DNA from: Lumnitzera littorea
Lineage: Eukaryota > Streptophyta > Magnoliopsida > Myrtales > Combretaceae
Length of the DNA stretch: 64,000 nt
Reading direction: 5' to 3'
Assembly (NCBI GenBank): GCA_024138015.1
Contig: JAMXBB010000003.1
Location: 29,474,087-29,538,086, forward strand
Position 1 is the first letter of the stretch. Each line of letters opens with the position of its first letter. This document shows, one piece after another, positions 23,716 through 36,839 of the stretch. Below the pieces are notes generated by a model. The model saw nothing but the letters and a program-made list of their open reading frames with translations, did not search any database and was not told the origin of the DNA. Made by a program: the position numbers and the translations under genes.

Positions 23716-26700
23716 TGTTATGCCTCGAAGTCACAGAGTCGCAACAGTCCCACCGTGTAAACCATTCTATGATAGTAACTGGCCTCACAGTGCCTACCAT
23801 AGACATGATCTACACAAGGCGTCGACGACTCCTCGCTTTGAAGTAAACAGTTCGATTAATAATTATACTACAATTATGATAAGCATTACAATTTCTAATA
23901 AACATAGATAAGTATAAGTAAGTCCATATAGCTTCCTAGGAAGTTTTACATAATCACCACAGTCTATTAATTTACAGAATAGCTATCAGTCTTTAACCTT
24001 TAACTACAAGGTCAGTCTAGTTACACATTATACTAAGTAACTTGATCCTCACACCCCTGGCTTCAAAAGAACTAACCTCTGGATAATTATAGAGCGGCAT
24101 AGTACTTGAAGTAATCACAAATCAGAACCTGCAAAAAGATCTATAAGGGTATGAGCAACTATAACTCAGTAAGTTGAATTGGAGACTCATGAATGCATAT
24201 AAGCACAAACAGGGTTATCAAACAATTATTTTCATGCAATGCAACAATCAAGTGCCATCGCACAACGTAGTCCGGTCCGTTGTGAAATCAGAGAAATTTC
24301 ACCCGCTCCAATCCGGGTTGAGGAGTTCCATGTTATACAGTAGCTCACAACCAAACCTAAACTTGTGCAATGTAGACCTCGCTCCTCCCGCGACTACCTT
24401 CGAACCATTGACTTCACCCCCGCCGCGACCTCCTCTCCTATTACTTAATTCGATTGAGGATGAAAAAGGGACCATTTTGCAATCCTGCGCTATCCCTTTC
24501 GAAGGGGTTGGTATTTGGTTGGAGAATCCTATGATCCCCTAACGGATTGCAATGCATGACATTTTTGGTTATTAGGGTCGACTAAGATTATATTCCGTTT
24601 AGGGTGTTCAAACAATTTCATACCAATTCAATCAGTCACAAATCACTCACAAAGCAAGTTTCAGTACGAATTCAGATACATCAAACACATGCGTAAACTA
24701 CTTACAATTACAAGCATATACAAGCCTAAGTCTCCGAGCACTACAAAACTAGTACTCTATTACAATAAGCAATAACTCAACTTACTTGAAATTGCTCGAT
24801 AGCTCGATCCCTTAGTCGCGAGCTAATTTGTCTCTAGGTGTCCTATAATACAAATAAGTCTTTTTAGTGCTGATATTTTATGGATTCTTATTCTAATTCA
24901 TAATGTAACTCATTTTCCCCATGTATACCTATAACACACTAATGATTCGTTGTACTTTAGTTCGGGGTTCGACTCCTAAATTAGATTCTAGTTTTAATTC
25001 CTAAGTCTTAAATAGGCTCAAATCCTAATGTGACATTAATCACATTACGCTCGGATACTCAAATATCCTATTGGGTCGTAATTTGATATTCTAAACCATT
25101 CGGTACACGTTAACCCTAATTGAGATATCGGATTTATTCCCGATGTGTGAAAATCTTACATTTTGAGATATTTACTTAAAATTAAATATTATTTTAGATT
25201 TATTATTTTTTTTATTTCTATTATAATATTACCTAAATAACTCTAATTTTGTAGATTTATTAATTTACAATTTCACTTATTACTAATTTCTTACATTACT
25301 TACCTAATTTCCCTAATTAATCATACTTAATACTCCAAAGGCTAGGATTAAGGTTCCACTTCAGATATTAACATCCCTAAACATCTAATTAAGATCCAAA
25401 TCAGTAATTAATATCCTAATCACCTAATTAATCCCAAATCACCCAATTTTTCCATCATTTAAGGGCTAAAAATTAACCTAAAAATTTCGAAAATTAATTT
25501 TAAAAAAATGGCTTCATAACACTGTTCTACATCATATGAGCATCCTACAGAAAAATTTTGAGCTCCAAACTACACTCCTAAGCCTATTTATTTTTTCGGT
25601 TTAATCATGCTCGGTTTTGAACAATTTGTTAAGGACCTTATACTTTCAAACATAATTAAACTAAATCAATATTTTTCCCTAAATCTACATATAATAAAAC
25701 CTCAAAATAACAAGTTTCATAATTTTCTAGGCAAAATAACTAATTTTACAAAATTATTCAAAAATCGGGGTGAATAAATGACTAACTGGTTCGAAACTTT
25801 CTGGCCGTCCAAACCCGGTCCAAGGTTGTCGGCCAGTCCAGACAGTGGTTTTTGTGTAGGGCGGTGGTGGTGGTTCGGTCCCAGGTAGTGGTGAGTGGTG
25901 GTTTTAGTTCACTTGCCTAATTTGCACAGTTTTTTTTTTTTTTTTTATCTTGTAGATTTTCTCTCGATTTTTTCAGTGTTCCGATTTTTCTTAGATTCTA
26001 AATTGACCAAATGACTTCTGAAAATTTTTTTCCTATTTATAGACAATTGTAGTAATTAATATGTATTAATTTGACAAGACTTTGTCCAAATTCCTTGATT
26101 TTTGGCTTTTAAGTTGTTCTATTTTTATTGGCTAATTTTTTTTTTTGCAGCCTTGGACCTGCCACGACCTTATGTCCAAATTTCTTGATTTTTGGCTTTT
26201 AAGTTGTTCTATTTTTATTGGCTAATTTTTCTTTTGTAGCCTTGGACCTGCCACGACCTTATCTTGATTCAGCTTATCATCTTCTGATTTTTTCTGATTT
26301 TTCCATAATTATTTTATAATTTTCTTTAATTATTTGCTTAGTTTTTGGCCAATTTAGGTAATTACGCGTATTTTTATCTACACGTAAATACATGTGAGGT
26401 ACACGTGAACATTCCTAAATATTATTTTGGTCATTCTAAAATTTTTAGTATACATATAATCTATCTCTAATAATTTATTAGTTATTAGATTACACTTTTT
26501 GCCTTTTCGGTAATTAGCAATTATTATGCTTAAAATTTGAAAATTTTATAGTCTCCTATTTTACTATTTATTTTCTTAAATTTAAGTTTATGGGGTCATT
26601 TTTACTAGTATTTCTCTCAATAGTTTATAATTTGAGTGTGATCGAATTCTTTAACCGATCACCTTAAACCTTGGGTTCTAAGTTCAAACCTATAGTTACT

Positions 26701-26722
26701 TAGCTTAGCTTTAGGGCTTACA
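23716..26722 (-). repeat. Long LTR of family F (- strand), about 3.0 kb
   Basis: Read on the - strand it starts TGTAAGCCCTAAAGC (26722) and ends GGCATAACA (23716), followed by a PBS. It shares blocks with the + strand LTR at 59857-62830 (for example GCTCAAAATTTTTCT, AGGATGCTCATAT versus AGAATACATATTAC, and the TTTTGCTTGCAG-type block) and with the remnant at 32996-33440. Only one LTR is present here, with a trace of interior, so this is a truncated element rather than a clean solo LTR. An ORF at 24174-24542 lies inside the LTR and is not a gene. Confidence 0.65.
26083..26262. repeat. Tandem duplication, period 90 bp
   Basis: Two adjacent copies (26083-26172 and 26173-26262), nearly identical, each ending in TTTTTGCAG/TTTTGTAG plus CCTTGGACCTGCCACGACC. 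Lies inside the F-family LTR. Confidence 0.9.
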
Positions 26723-26789
26723 TTGCAAGACTCATACAGCATTACATAACAACATCAATTAGCACCCCTACTCCTACGCTGTTGAGGCC

Positions 26790-26813
26790 AAAAAAAAAAA
26801 AAAAAAAAAAAAA
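26790..26813 (+). repeat. Poly(A) tract, 24 A
   Basis: An uninterrupted run of 24 A after GTTGAGGCC, close to the F LTR end. It could be the tail of a retroposed sequence, but no body or target duplication was found. Confidence 0.8.
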
Positions 26814-29689
26814 CAATGGAAGGAAAAATATCAAATCTCATTTTATGCCAAAAATTTCTATTTGACTATAATATTATATGTATACAATATTTATGCCTTA
26901 GGGGGACTTTTGATGTCTACACCCTCCAATTACAAATTTATTTTCTATGATGTAGTTTAATACCTATTTTAGTTATAGTGATTATAATATCTACATTCCA
27001 AAAAAAAAAAAAATCAAGGTTTATTATTAGAACTTCACTTAGTTTCATAAATACATGATACTTTATTTCTACAATAGCCTAGATTTAAGATGCCACAATT
27101 CGCTAGATGTTACTACTAATTAATGACATGTAGAGTCTCTAACTACATTCTACGATCTCTAAAAAAAAAATGTATATATGTTAATGATAATAATTAATGA
27201 ATGTCCATTCTGAATTAAATAAAAAATGAATGATTTCCAAATAAATCCCTATCATAGATGTAATACTATCGAATAAGCTGGAGTTTAGCTTAAAAAAAAA
27301 AGAAAAAATAGCAAACCACATTCTAATGGCATCTGCCAGAGTTCATCTCCTTCGAGATTCAACTAGTAATAATCCAACAAACTAAGCCAATCCTACATAT
27401 CGACGTTATGATAATAGTAATAATCACCATTTTCCCCATCTTGGTAATAATAGTAAATATCTCTACTCTTGTCATAATATACCTACTCATTAAAGGTTTC
27501 TACAACTCAAAAAGAAAATGAAGAATGAACAATATCTAGTACGTTGGTACCATAAATACATGCACATATCACTCAATAACAGAAACACATGCATATAATG
27601 CAATAGGAATCTCAAACATTCAATTTAATTATCTTTGGTTAATCAACACATAATAAAGGGATACTCATGGCTTCACCATTTTAATATACACATACACACA
27701 ACCCTAGGATTGGAATTGCCCCTTCTAAATGGTATGGGGAACTACCATTGCAAACCCCAACGCCCCTAAAATGACCCTTGATCATTTCCAACACTAAGGA
27801 CATACCACATAAGGATTACAGGGGTACCCCTTAGGGATTTGTCACTCATGGCCTCTGGACCTAACCACACATAAGTTGTAAACAATTTTATTAACAGATT
27901 ATTGATTAAATTCATTTGTTGTCACTACCCTAACATGTACAAGCATCAAATACAGTGAATACATAACTAGTTCTACAAGAAATCATAAAACTATATTTGA
28001 ATGTGAAGCAGTTTCAAATGATTCTGCAATTGAGTTAATAACATATAAAGTATCAATTTTTAGTAAGCTACACTTAATTTCCATCATTTAATCCTAATTT
28101 AGTACTTAACCTTGCTTAAGCTAAACTTATGCATTGATCCTTTGAACATGGTTTATAAGGTTCTTAAATTACTATCTTTGGTGATTAAACAAGTAAAGGG
28201 GGTAATTAAATAGTTAATAATTTTGGAAAAATGGAGGCAAAGAATATACATAACCTTAACACACTCGTGTACATGGGCATGTCAAAGTACACACATAACC
28301 CAAGGAGGAAACATGAGTGTGTAAATAAGAAAATAAAAGATTAAAGAGGTATACGACTAAGGTTCACGACCATGTAGTTCCACCGTGTACAAGTATATGC
28401 CCAACTTGAGAGTTGTATGGGTGTGATCATAGGTGTGTACTTTGCCCATGCTTCTCCAAACTCCTATGTATCTCAATCAAACAACTTTGTCTTCTTTTAA
28501 AATCTCAACACTTGATCCAACATACCTGAAACTCAAAATCTTTCAATTCCTTACTCTTAGATCTACTGTTAAAAGACAATCATATGTATCTTTTCAATGT
28601 TGTTACGAATTAATAGAAAAGGTTATTGAATATGAATTACACAAACCTTGATTGGTTTAAACTTGAAGACTTTGTACGTTCTAACATCCTATTGTGATCT
28701 ACAATTACCTTTCGATCAAAGCATTAAACTCTACAACTCACACTCCATTATTATCCTTATCCTCTACTACATTGTAACTGCATGTGATTAAATGAATTCT
28801 CTAATTAGAAAGACCCTATAATTCATCTTGATTGAGAAACTCACTTGTGTACTGTGCTCTAACTTGATTTGCTAGCATAAAGTCTGTTGGTAAAAGAAAA
28901 GGGTTATGAGAGGTGAATGAATTAGGTTAAATAATGAGGGATAAACTAGATAGGTATTTAAAGCGCTTACTTAAATACCCCTTTTTCTCTCATTTCTTGT
29001 AATATAATTATTCATTTGCCATTGAATCTTATTTTAATTATTTTTATTTTATTTGTAGGTTTTACAATTTCAATCTACTACAATAACCATCTCAACCATT
29101 CTCTTACTCTCTCATTCTCTTATAACTTCTCATAAATACCTTTATCCTCACTTTCAACTCACCTAAATCTAGTAACGTCTAAGTAACCAATCGTAAGCAT
29201 GTGTATTTTTATTTCTCAGACATACATTACAAGTCAATATGTATTAGTGTATGCATGTGTGTATATATATACTTTTGAAAAGCTATAATATAATGATTTA
29301 AGAAATATTGATGAGTAACAAAGTAGATAATTGTGATTTCATATTTTATATTGAATAATTTTATCACATTTATTTCCTACACATGCAACAAGAGTACCTT
29401 TATTCTTATAAAGTATTATTTGGTTTTCCAAAGCATGTACTCTAAGATCTTAATCATCAACATGCAAATGAACTCGATGTATGTATTAGGAATTTAAAAA
29501 CTAAGATTATGAATTTTAGACATGGTTTATTTTTTAGTGTTGATTTAGACATAGAGGATGTAGAATAAAAATTTGAATCTATTTCCATTATTAATTTTAT
29601 ATTTAGCATAATATATTTTAGGAGAAAATATAAACAATCTCCTAAACTTTTAACCTAAGAGTGGTTTACCCCTTCATTCATAGGCAGTT
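26814..29689. other. Degraded LTR-like sequence, no gene
   Basis: AT-rich. Between about 27650 and 28450 lies more GC-rich sequence (CCCTAGGATTGGAATTGCCC; worn CACACTCGTGTACATGGGCA-type words) of the kind seen in long LTRs of plant Ty3/gypsy elements, probably on the - strand. Ends cannot be defined. The ORF 28433-28651 falls in it and is not convincing. Confidence 0.35.
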
Positions 29690-30225
29690 TTAGGCATGAG
29701 CTCCAATCCGAGCCATTTGACACATGGGTTGAGCTCCTTGAACCCGGTTCGACCTCCTTTTGTGCTTGCTGATCTCCTTTGACATAGCTTGATCTCCTTC
29801 TATGATTGTTAAGCTTTAAGTAGCTTTGATGTTCCTAATGAGACACTTCTCAAGCTAGACCTAATGGCACAAGATCCTTACTCAATGTGGGAATGGCTAC
29901 CATGAAAGGCAATTGCTAACCATCTCCAACCACATCCTGAGATTCTTGGATCATGCCATCGATGTTAAGGATCCACTTTCCTAATTTAACTAAGCCTCAT
30001 CCCCTATAAATAAATGATGAGACCTCTAAGTAACGTGCCTTTATTCACACACGATTTTAGTTTACTTGTTACTTTGTTGTTATCACTTTTCAACTTCTTT
30101 TATATTAACTTAAGTATCAAAGTGACTTTATCAGACATATCCTAGCTGTTTTTCCGACTCCATCCATTTTGTAGACCATTTAACTAATCACCAAGCTCTC
30201 TGAAGGCCTAATCTTTGCCAACAAA
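29690..30225 (+). repeat. Probable Tat-type solo LTR
   Basis: Contains a TATA box (CTATAAATAAATGA, about 30004-30017) and, 90 bp downstream, TTAACTTAAGTATCAAAGTG. The same word occurs on the - strand of both element E LTRs (GACTTAAGCATCAAAGTGG at 57985-58005, GACTTAAGTATTAGAGTGG at 46065-46085), also downstream of the TATA box. It ends near CTTTGCCAACA. The left end is approximate and no target duplication was found. Confidence 0.5.
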
Positions 30226-30229
30226 AGTT

Positions 30230-30490
30230 AGGAATAACACCTTAAACTTTCGATTATTACACGTTGTCTCTTTACATTTTGATAAATTTGCAAATAACCC
30301 CACTAAATTATAACCTTATCATGAAAATACCCCCTTGAACTTATCAAAATGTATCTTAAGACTATAAATTTTGATGATGATGTGACTTTTTTAACTAAAA
30401 AAAAAAAGGAAAACATCTTTTATATTGCTACTTTATTAAAGTTTGTGGGTGATGTGTAACATTTGAAAGTTTAGAGATAAACATATTCCT
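30230..30490. mobile_element. Foldback MITE-like element
   Basis: Left end AGGAATAACACCTTAAACTT; right end on the other strand AGGAATATGTTTATCTCTAA then ACTTTC. After a 4-base length difference the two arms share TAAACTTTC and ATT.TTACAC. About 260 bp, non-coding, AT-rich. No clear target duplication, so the superfamily is open. Confidence 0.45.
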
Positions 30491-30599
30491 ATATTAATAT
30501 TTGCTACATCATTATTTTTATTTTATCATCATAGACTTAGTTCCATCTATTGGGAATGTTCTATAATCTATATTATATAAGTGTGAGGGGTTTCGTATA

Positions 30600-30603
<4 letters not shown>

Positions 30604-30630
<27 letters not shown>
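30604..30630. repeat. (TC)n microsatellite
   Basis: 27 bases of uninterrupted TC. Confidence 0.95.
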
Positions 30631-32995
30631 AAAATTCCATTAAATGTCCTTGAAATTTTATATCATTAAGCGCTATAAAAATAACTATACGAGATTTTAG
30701 AGTAAATTTCTAATATAACCTTACTAGACTATCATCTCATCTCTATCTACTCCCATTCCTCCACTCTTTTATTAAAATAACTCCCTAATCAACATTTTTT
30801 TTTCCTTCATCAATGTATGAAAATATTACGATTAAAAATATTATAATAATATAATAAATAAGCATTGAATACGTTAGGATAGGAATGGAAATTACAATTT
30901 GAATAATTATAGAGATATAAAAGAAAAGTTGGATGTTTATAAAAAAGTAAGAAATGAGTTATCATATAATTTTTATATTTAATTTTTACGTAGCCATAAT
31001 ATGATATTGTGTTTTCCGCTGATAACTAGAAATTAATTGGCAAACTAATAATCAATTTATATCATTTAAGAAAGACCAGCGACCAGTCATATCACGTTTC
31101 ACGATCTTTAGGGTCAACTAAAATCCTAATGAAACTGTGTGTTTGGAGAGATAGGAGCACAGATAAAATATATGGATATTCTATAACACTTGCTAACCGT
31201 ATTTAACGTGTGTGTATATATATATATATATATCTTCTGATATATTTGTTTCTTCACGAAGTTTATAATTAGTTTTGATAGAATCAAATGTTCCTTTCTC
31301 AAATTTATTAATTAGTGCTTGGGGCACTCATTAGTCGACTTTTTCTTCTTAGAAACAATTGTATTTCATTACTTAAGACTGAAAAAGGAAAATAATTGCA
31401 CTTAACTATCTATTTTCTTTTTTTGACAAAATTCTGCCTAAAGAATTATGACCTTTATTAGAAAAAAAAAAAAAAAGAAAGAAAGAAAGAAAGGGAAAGA
31501 AGAAAAACTATTTGGCTTCCTACAGACAGTAACATAGGTAGGTACACCATAAATGTGTTTAGGTATAATACAAGCTTCTATATTAGGAATTTCTGGACTA
31601 CACGATAATGACGAGACTTATATAGATAGTGTAATAAGCGATAAATGCAGAATCGTGCATGCAATTGAGAGAATCGGTGATTATTAATTTCTTATCAATG
31701 ATAAATAAAGTAGATGAAATTCACGTTATTAGGATAAAATGGGCTTGGATCATCTTGCACCAGATATCTCATTACATACGATTAGCTATTTCGAGATAGA
31801 TTAGAGATTTTCTCACTACAGCGGGTCAATGAACACGTGGGTATTTACGAGCTAATACAGTATCCTTTTTAAGGTAATTTACTAGGATAATCTTGACAAA
31901 ATATGGTAAAAAGGGTTGACCTCCAAGATGTTTAAGGATGTATCAGCATCTTACTCGTTACGATGTTTAGGGGGGATCAAGCCATTAGTCAAACTAGGTT
32001 GTTATATAGTTAAAAAAAGGTTTATCATTAACTATAGTTTTTAGTGCCGCTATAATCGCTGGATCTAAATAGTTGATACATAAGCAAAAAGATTTTTAAG
32101 TTTAATTTCCTCCATTTGGATTCTCAATTGAATTATTTTCACGTACGAGCTCTGTCAATATCCAACTAATATCAAGTATGGTAACGAACGGCCATATGGA
32201 GGTCTAAACTTTTGAAAAAATTGATTACAGAATTAAATTCAACATATACGCACTGTAAATTAAAGTAGAACTTAGTTAAAGCATGCTACGCCATGAAAAA
32301 ATAAATGTAAGGTAACAAACCCATTCATGAAAATGTGGATTTATCTTGTGTTTTCAATACTTTCCACCGATATGTCCATGTAACGTATTCGCCCTTTTTC
32401 CTCCATTTGAAATTCATCAAGAGATGTTTGTCTGCATTAGAATATCACGCCATGCAGTTTCATTTTGTTTTTCTTTTCTTCTTTTCTATTTTTCCCCCCT
32501 CTTTCTCTCTCTCTTTAACTATTGCATTGTAAGAGATAGCTTATCACATGAGTGTTTGACACTAAATATACTTAATCTTGAAATTGTAATTGATCATAGG
32601 TTATTTCATCAAAAAAATGTCTCTATAGTTAAGAGAATCACCACTCTTTTCTATTGCCTCCCCTTATTGAATTGGCATCATTGTTGTTACATTCGTACAA
32701 GATCATACTATTGCTTTAAATGGATTCAAGAGGTGGTTCGTGGTATGGCACTTTGCTCTCATAAGTGTTCTCTACAATTTACAACAATTAGAGCTATATT
32801 ATCCACATCACCATCAACAATGTTACTACCCCCTTGACACAATCATAACAACATTAAAAACCTTGTGTACTATCACTACCACAATTATCACTACACTTCA
32901 TCACTATTGTGTTTATAACTTAACTAACACCATGACTAAGGGCGAATACACTACATTAATAGCATCATAATACTTCTATTACACTACATTATCAT
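30631..32995. other. Intergenic, no recognised gene
   Basis: Contains a (TG)(TA)n run at 31209-31232, a GAAA-rich run near 31465-31500 and pyrimidine-rich sequence near 32460-32515. The overlapping ORFs at 32335-32970 are rich in Tyr, Cys and Phe from low-complexity DNA and show no domain. Confidence 0.5.
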
Positions 32996-33440
32996 TGTCA
33001 CACCTCAAAGTAATAGCATCATAACAGTCCTACCATTTGCACCACCCTAAAATAGAAGTTGATATTATAACTGTTATTTTAAACTTAATTTATACAAGAT
33101 GTCTACAATTAACTCACTTTAAAGTAAATATAACAGCTCGCGACTAAATCTAAGCTCCTGCAAAGGAGACAACACTCCTCCTACAACTACCTTCAAACCA
33201 CCGCTTTTACTTTTGCCGTGACCTCCTATCATATTATTTATTTCAACAAAGAATGAAAAAGGGACCATTATAATCCAACGTTATCCCTTTTGAAGGTATC
33301 GGTATGTGGTTGGAGAATCCGAAGTATCCCCTAGTAGTTTACAATGTATGTCTGGATTAAGATTATAAGCTATATATCATTAAGTCCAGTTTAAAGTGAT
33401 CAATCAATGTCACGCAATACAAACAATTGTAAGTTAGAAC
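32996..33440 (-). repeat. LTR remnant of family F (- strand)
   Basis: TGTCACACCTCAAAG ... AACAGTCCTACCA at its left edge matches the left edge of the LTR at 23716 (TGTTATGCCTCGAAG ... AACAGTCCCACCG). 33150-33360 then matches 24370-24560 (CTACCTTCRAACCA, GAATGAAAAAGGGACCATT, GGTTGGAGAATCC). The sequence between is mostly missing, so this is an internally deleted copy. Confidence 0.65.
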
Positions 33441-33452
33441 AACAAGCTAGTA

Positions 33453-34845
33453 TGTTAGATATCTCTCATAGATTTTGATGATAATAAGAAAAGAGAAATG
33501 CTAATGTTCTAACGAGTATGTAGGTATTCAAGCAGTTTTTCAAAAAGTTTAAAATTGCAAATTGAGGTGCATTCAGAAACTTATTTAGAAAGTTTGAATT
33601 GATTAAAAAATAGACAATTCTAAAAATCTTCAAAGAATGTTTCAGAAACTTTTATAAAAAGAATTGGTACAGTATTTCAAAAACTTATTTAAAGACTTCG
33701 AAGAAAAGAAAACTGATATTCTTTAGAAGGTTATTCAGAAAATTGGTCTAGAAAAGTATAACATTGAAAATTAACAAAATATCATAATTGAAGTGAACAA
33801 AGCCTAACTCTAGTAAATTGGATGTATTAAGGAAAAACACTTAATCCTGTTTCACTAAGATAGAACTAAGAATCCATAAGGATTATTTTTTAAGCAAACA
33901 TAACTTTAGATAATTCAAGATAATATCTTACATTGGATAATGATAAAGTTGGTTTCGAATCATGTAAGATTTCAATTTTAAATCTAAGGTTTATCTAGAA
34001 ATTACTAATCGAGCATATCTTACTGTCAATTTCAAATCTAAAGCTTATTTAGATATTATTGATCAAACTGTATCTAATCAAGATAAGATGATAAGATCAG
34101 GTTTAAGTTCAAAACTCCAAGTTTTTCTCTAAAAATATCTATGGATTATCTTTAACATTAAATATGGATAAACATGAAGTGAAGATAATCTTCGACAAGT
34201 TAGATGTTGGAAGACTCCAATATAAAGGAAGAAAAGATTCAAAACGTCAAGCACGTCTTTAAGAAAATAATAATACTTTTGTTACACTTAAATCATAATC
34301 AAATTCTACCTTTTGAAAGAGTATAGAAAGTTTCTCAGATACTTCTTCAAAAAGTTGAACCGAAGTAAATTATTCATCAATCATCATTTTTGTTTTAGTG
34401 CAAAATTATTTGAGATTTGTATTATTGTCCTCACTTGTATTTTGCAAACATTGTTTATTGTTTAAGAGTTAAGAGAAGTTTAATTATACTCTGTAAATTT
34501 GTAATTAGTATAGATTATGGAAAGGCTAAATAAGCAGAGCAAAGTATTGTGAAGTCTATGTGTGATGAACATTTGTAAACTTCTTGTGATTTTATTATAG
34601 TAGATCAAGTGGAATGGCAACAGTGAAGTAGACCAGGTCCCTAGCAATGGAGCTAGCGAATAACCTCACTGAACCAATTCGTGCATCATATTGAGTTGTG
34701 TTGTGAGTTATTGAAAGTTCCATTGATGCGTCATATCCTTTAGAGTTATCCGTAGATTTTGCTTACCCTTTTGTTTACTCTTTTATGCATTCCCCATGGA
34801 CCTATCCCTGTGACCAACCTTGTCTATTCTTGGCTACAGTCCACA
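33453..34845 (+). repeat. 5' LTR of element C
   Basis: Inferred from TGTTAGATATCTCTCATAGA (start) and GGCTACAGTCCACA (end, CA) seven bases before a perfect PBS. TATAAAGG at 34221-34228 is a good TATA box. There is no partner LTR in the window, so the left end is a judgement. Confidence 0.6.
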
Positions 34846-34851
34846 TTATCT

Positions 34852-34863
34852 TGGTATCAGAGC
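34852..34863 (+). other. Primer binding site of element C
   Basis: TGGTATCAGAGC, 12 of 12 matches to the plant initiator Met-tRNA PBS. Confidence 0.9.
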
Positions 34864-35069
34864 GAAGGTTTCACTTAAGTTATAGTTTGTTTCGAAGTTC
34901 TGTATATACTATATTTTGTGTGTATAAAACAAAGCAAGTTTTTGTGTTCGTTTAACTGCTATGCTTGTTGGCTGTTAATTTTCTAGGCTGCGGACATGTT
35001 TGCTGAAACACCTAATTGATGAGTTTGAGCTTTGAATCTGTGGAGAAAATAACGAACTCAAGTGTAAAT

Positions 35070-36360
35070 GTTGGTGTTGAACATGACAACAATAGAGTTT
35101 TCCACCATGGCCAACAGTTTTAGGGAGCCCCAAGAAGCACTAATGGGAGATTTAATGAGGTGACTAACCTTTTAGTTGATTTTACTCGAGTTGTTCATGC
35201 GTTAGCTTGCCGACCAACAAAGGCTACAACTAACAGCCCACAAGCTATGCGACTTATGAGAGGTCAAAACCTAGCTCGACAAGTTCAAGGTGGAGGAGTA
35301 GGCAGACAAGTAAGAAGAAAGATTGACTTGGGAAATTTGGAAAAAGAGGATGAGGAACAGTATTATGAAGAAGAAGAGTAAGCTCGAGCACCCAAAGCCT
35401 CTAACCACGTAAAACTTCGGATTTCTACTTTCAATGGGTCTAGAAGTGTAGATGAATACTTGGAATGGGAAGAGAAGGTGGAGCATGTGTTTGACTATTA
35501 CCAATATGAGGATTACGAGAAAGTAAAGACTGCTGGTGTTGAGTGCTCTTCATATGCTGTCATGTAATAAAAGAATTTCCAGACTATGGGGAGACGAGAA
35601 GGCTACAAAGAGATTAATACTTAGCCAAAGATGAAGAGAATACTCAAAAACAAGTTTATGCCGAATACTTATCTATAAGATACTTTTACTTAGCTTTAGG
35701 AGTTGAGATAAGGTGACCGATCTGTTGACAAGTATGTCTAAGAATTTTAAATGCTTATGATCCGCTATGAAGTGGAGGAACCACTGGCATGAACAATCTC
35801 TACGTTCATTACTGGATTAAGAGGTAACATTCGAGATATCGTGAAACTCTAACAATTCACCATAATGAATGAAGCTATTCGAATAGCTCAACGAGTAGAG
35901 AAGTAGAAAAGGAGTCGAGTACCTATTAGACTAACGACTAACTGACCATAGCAAGGAAGTCACTGAGCTCAGTCAAGTACCGAATCGATCCGAATGGTAA
36001 ATATCCAAGCAGAACAAAAAGGTCGACTTGATAGTGATGTACCGAGCTAAACTTATGAGAAAGGGTAAGGATCTAGTAGGAAAATGAGCTATATCAAGTG
36101 CTTCAAGTGCCAAGGTTTTGAACATATGGCTGCTTAATGCCTTATCCAAAGAACAATAGTCATCAAGGGAGACATCCCGAAGCTGGAAGTAAAAAGTACT
36201 AATGATGAACTTGAGGAGGAGAACACTGCCAAGAAAGAAGATTCTCATAATAATGAACTGATTGAGGAGGATGTGTTTGTCAAGAACTTAAATCAATTGA
36301 TCTTAGTTGTCCGACAAGCAATGAACTTAGAACCCTCACGAGAAGAGGAGTAAAGAGAGA
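35070..36360 (+). pseudogene. gag: Element C gag (broken)
   Basis: The capsid part (LRISTFNGSRSVDEYLEWEEKVEHVFDYYQY, here in pieces, 35410-35510) is typical of plant Ty3 gag. A basic/acidic linker encoded at 35160-35381 precedes it. The nucleocapsid zinc knuckle near 36095-36145 keeps C-x2-C-x4-H, but the codon before the last Cys is TAA (from CAA). Several more stops and frame changes occur. Confidence 0.75.
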
Positions 36361-36364
36361 ACTT

Positions 36365-36700
36365 GTTTCATACCACCTATAAGGTGAATGATTAGGTGAG
36401 TGAGTTAATTGTGGATAGTAGAAGTTGCACTAATGTGGCATCAACCAATCTAGTCATAAGGTTGAAGTTATTGACTATTGTACACTTGAGGCCATATAAG
36501 TTACATTGTCTAAGTGAGAAAGGAGCACTAGATGTCACCCAGCAAGTACTACTGCCGATCACTATAAGAAATTACTTCGACTAAATTCTCTACGATGTAC
36601 TGCCTATGTGCGCCTTACACGTGTTACTTAGTTGACCATAGCTATTTGATAGGAGAGTTATATATGACAGATACAAGAACACTTATATGTTTGAGAAGGA
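36365..36700 (+). pseudogene. Element C protease (broken)
   Basis: Reads ENLFHTTYKV, a stop, then SELIVDSRSCTNVAST. The family has D-G-G-S; here it is D-S-R-S, both changes Gly to Ser/Arg by G-to-A. RPYKLHCLSEKG and TQQVLLPI follow, as in element A. Confidence 0.75.
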
Positions 36701-36839
36701 TGGCTAAAAGATTACACTGAAACTGATGCCGCTAAGTGAAGTTAACTAGCTGCAAAAAAAAAAAACTTGCTCGCAGACCAAAGAAGACTTTGGTAATGAG
36801 TAAAGCTGAACTCTGAAAGGCAATCAATGCTAACGAGTT

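Noticed and set aside
24174..24542. 122-codon ORF as a gene
   Set aside because: Inside the F-family LTR; the related remnant at 33150-33360 does not keep the frame.
26790..26813. LINE or SINE 3' tail
   Set aside because: No body or target duplication next to the 24-A run, so it is listed only as a repeat.
32335..32970. Overlapping ORFs up to 163 codons as a host gene
   Set aside because: Composition is dominated by Tyr, Phe, Cys and Ser from T-rich low-complexity DNA; no domain, signal or splice context.
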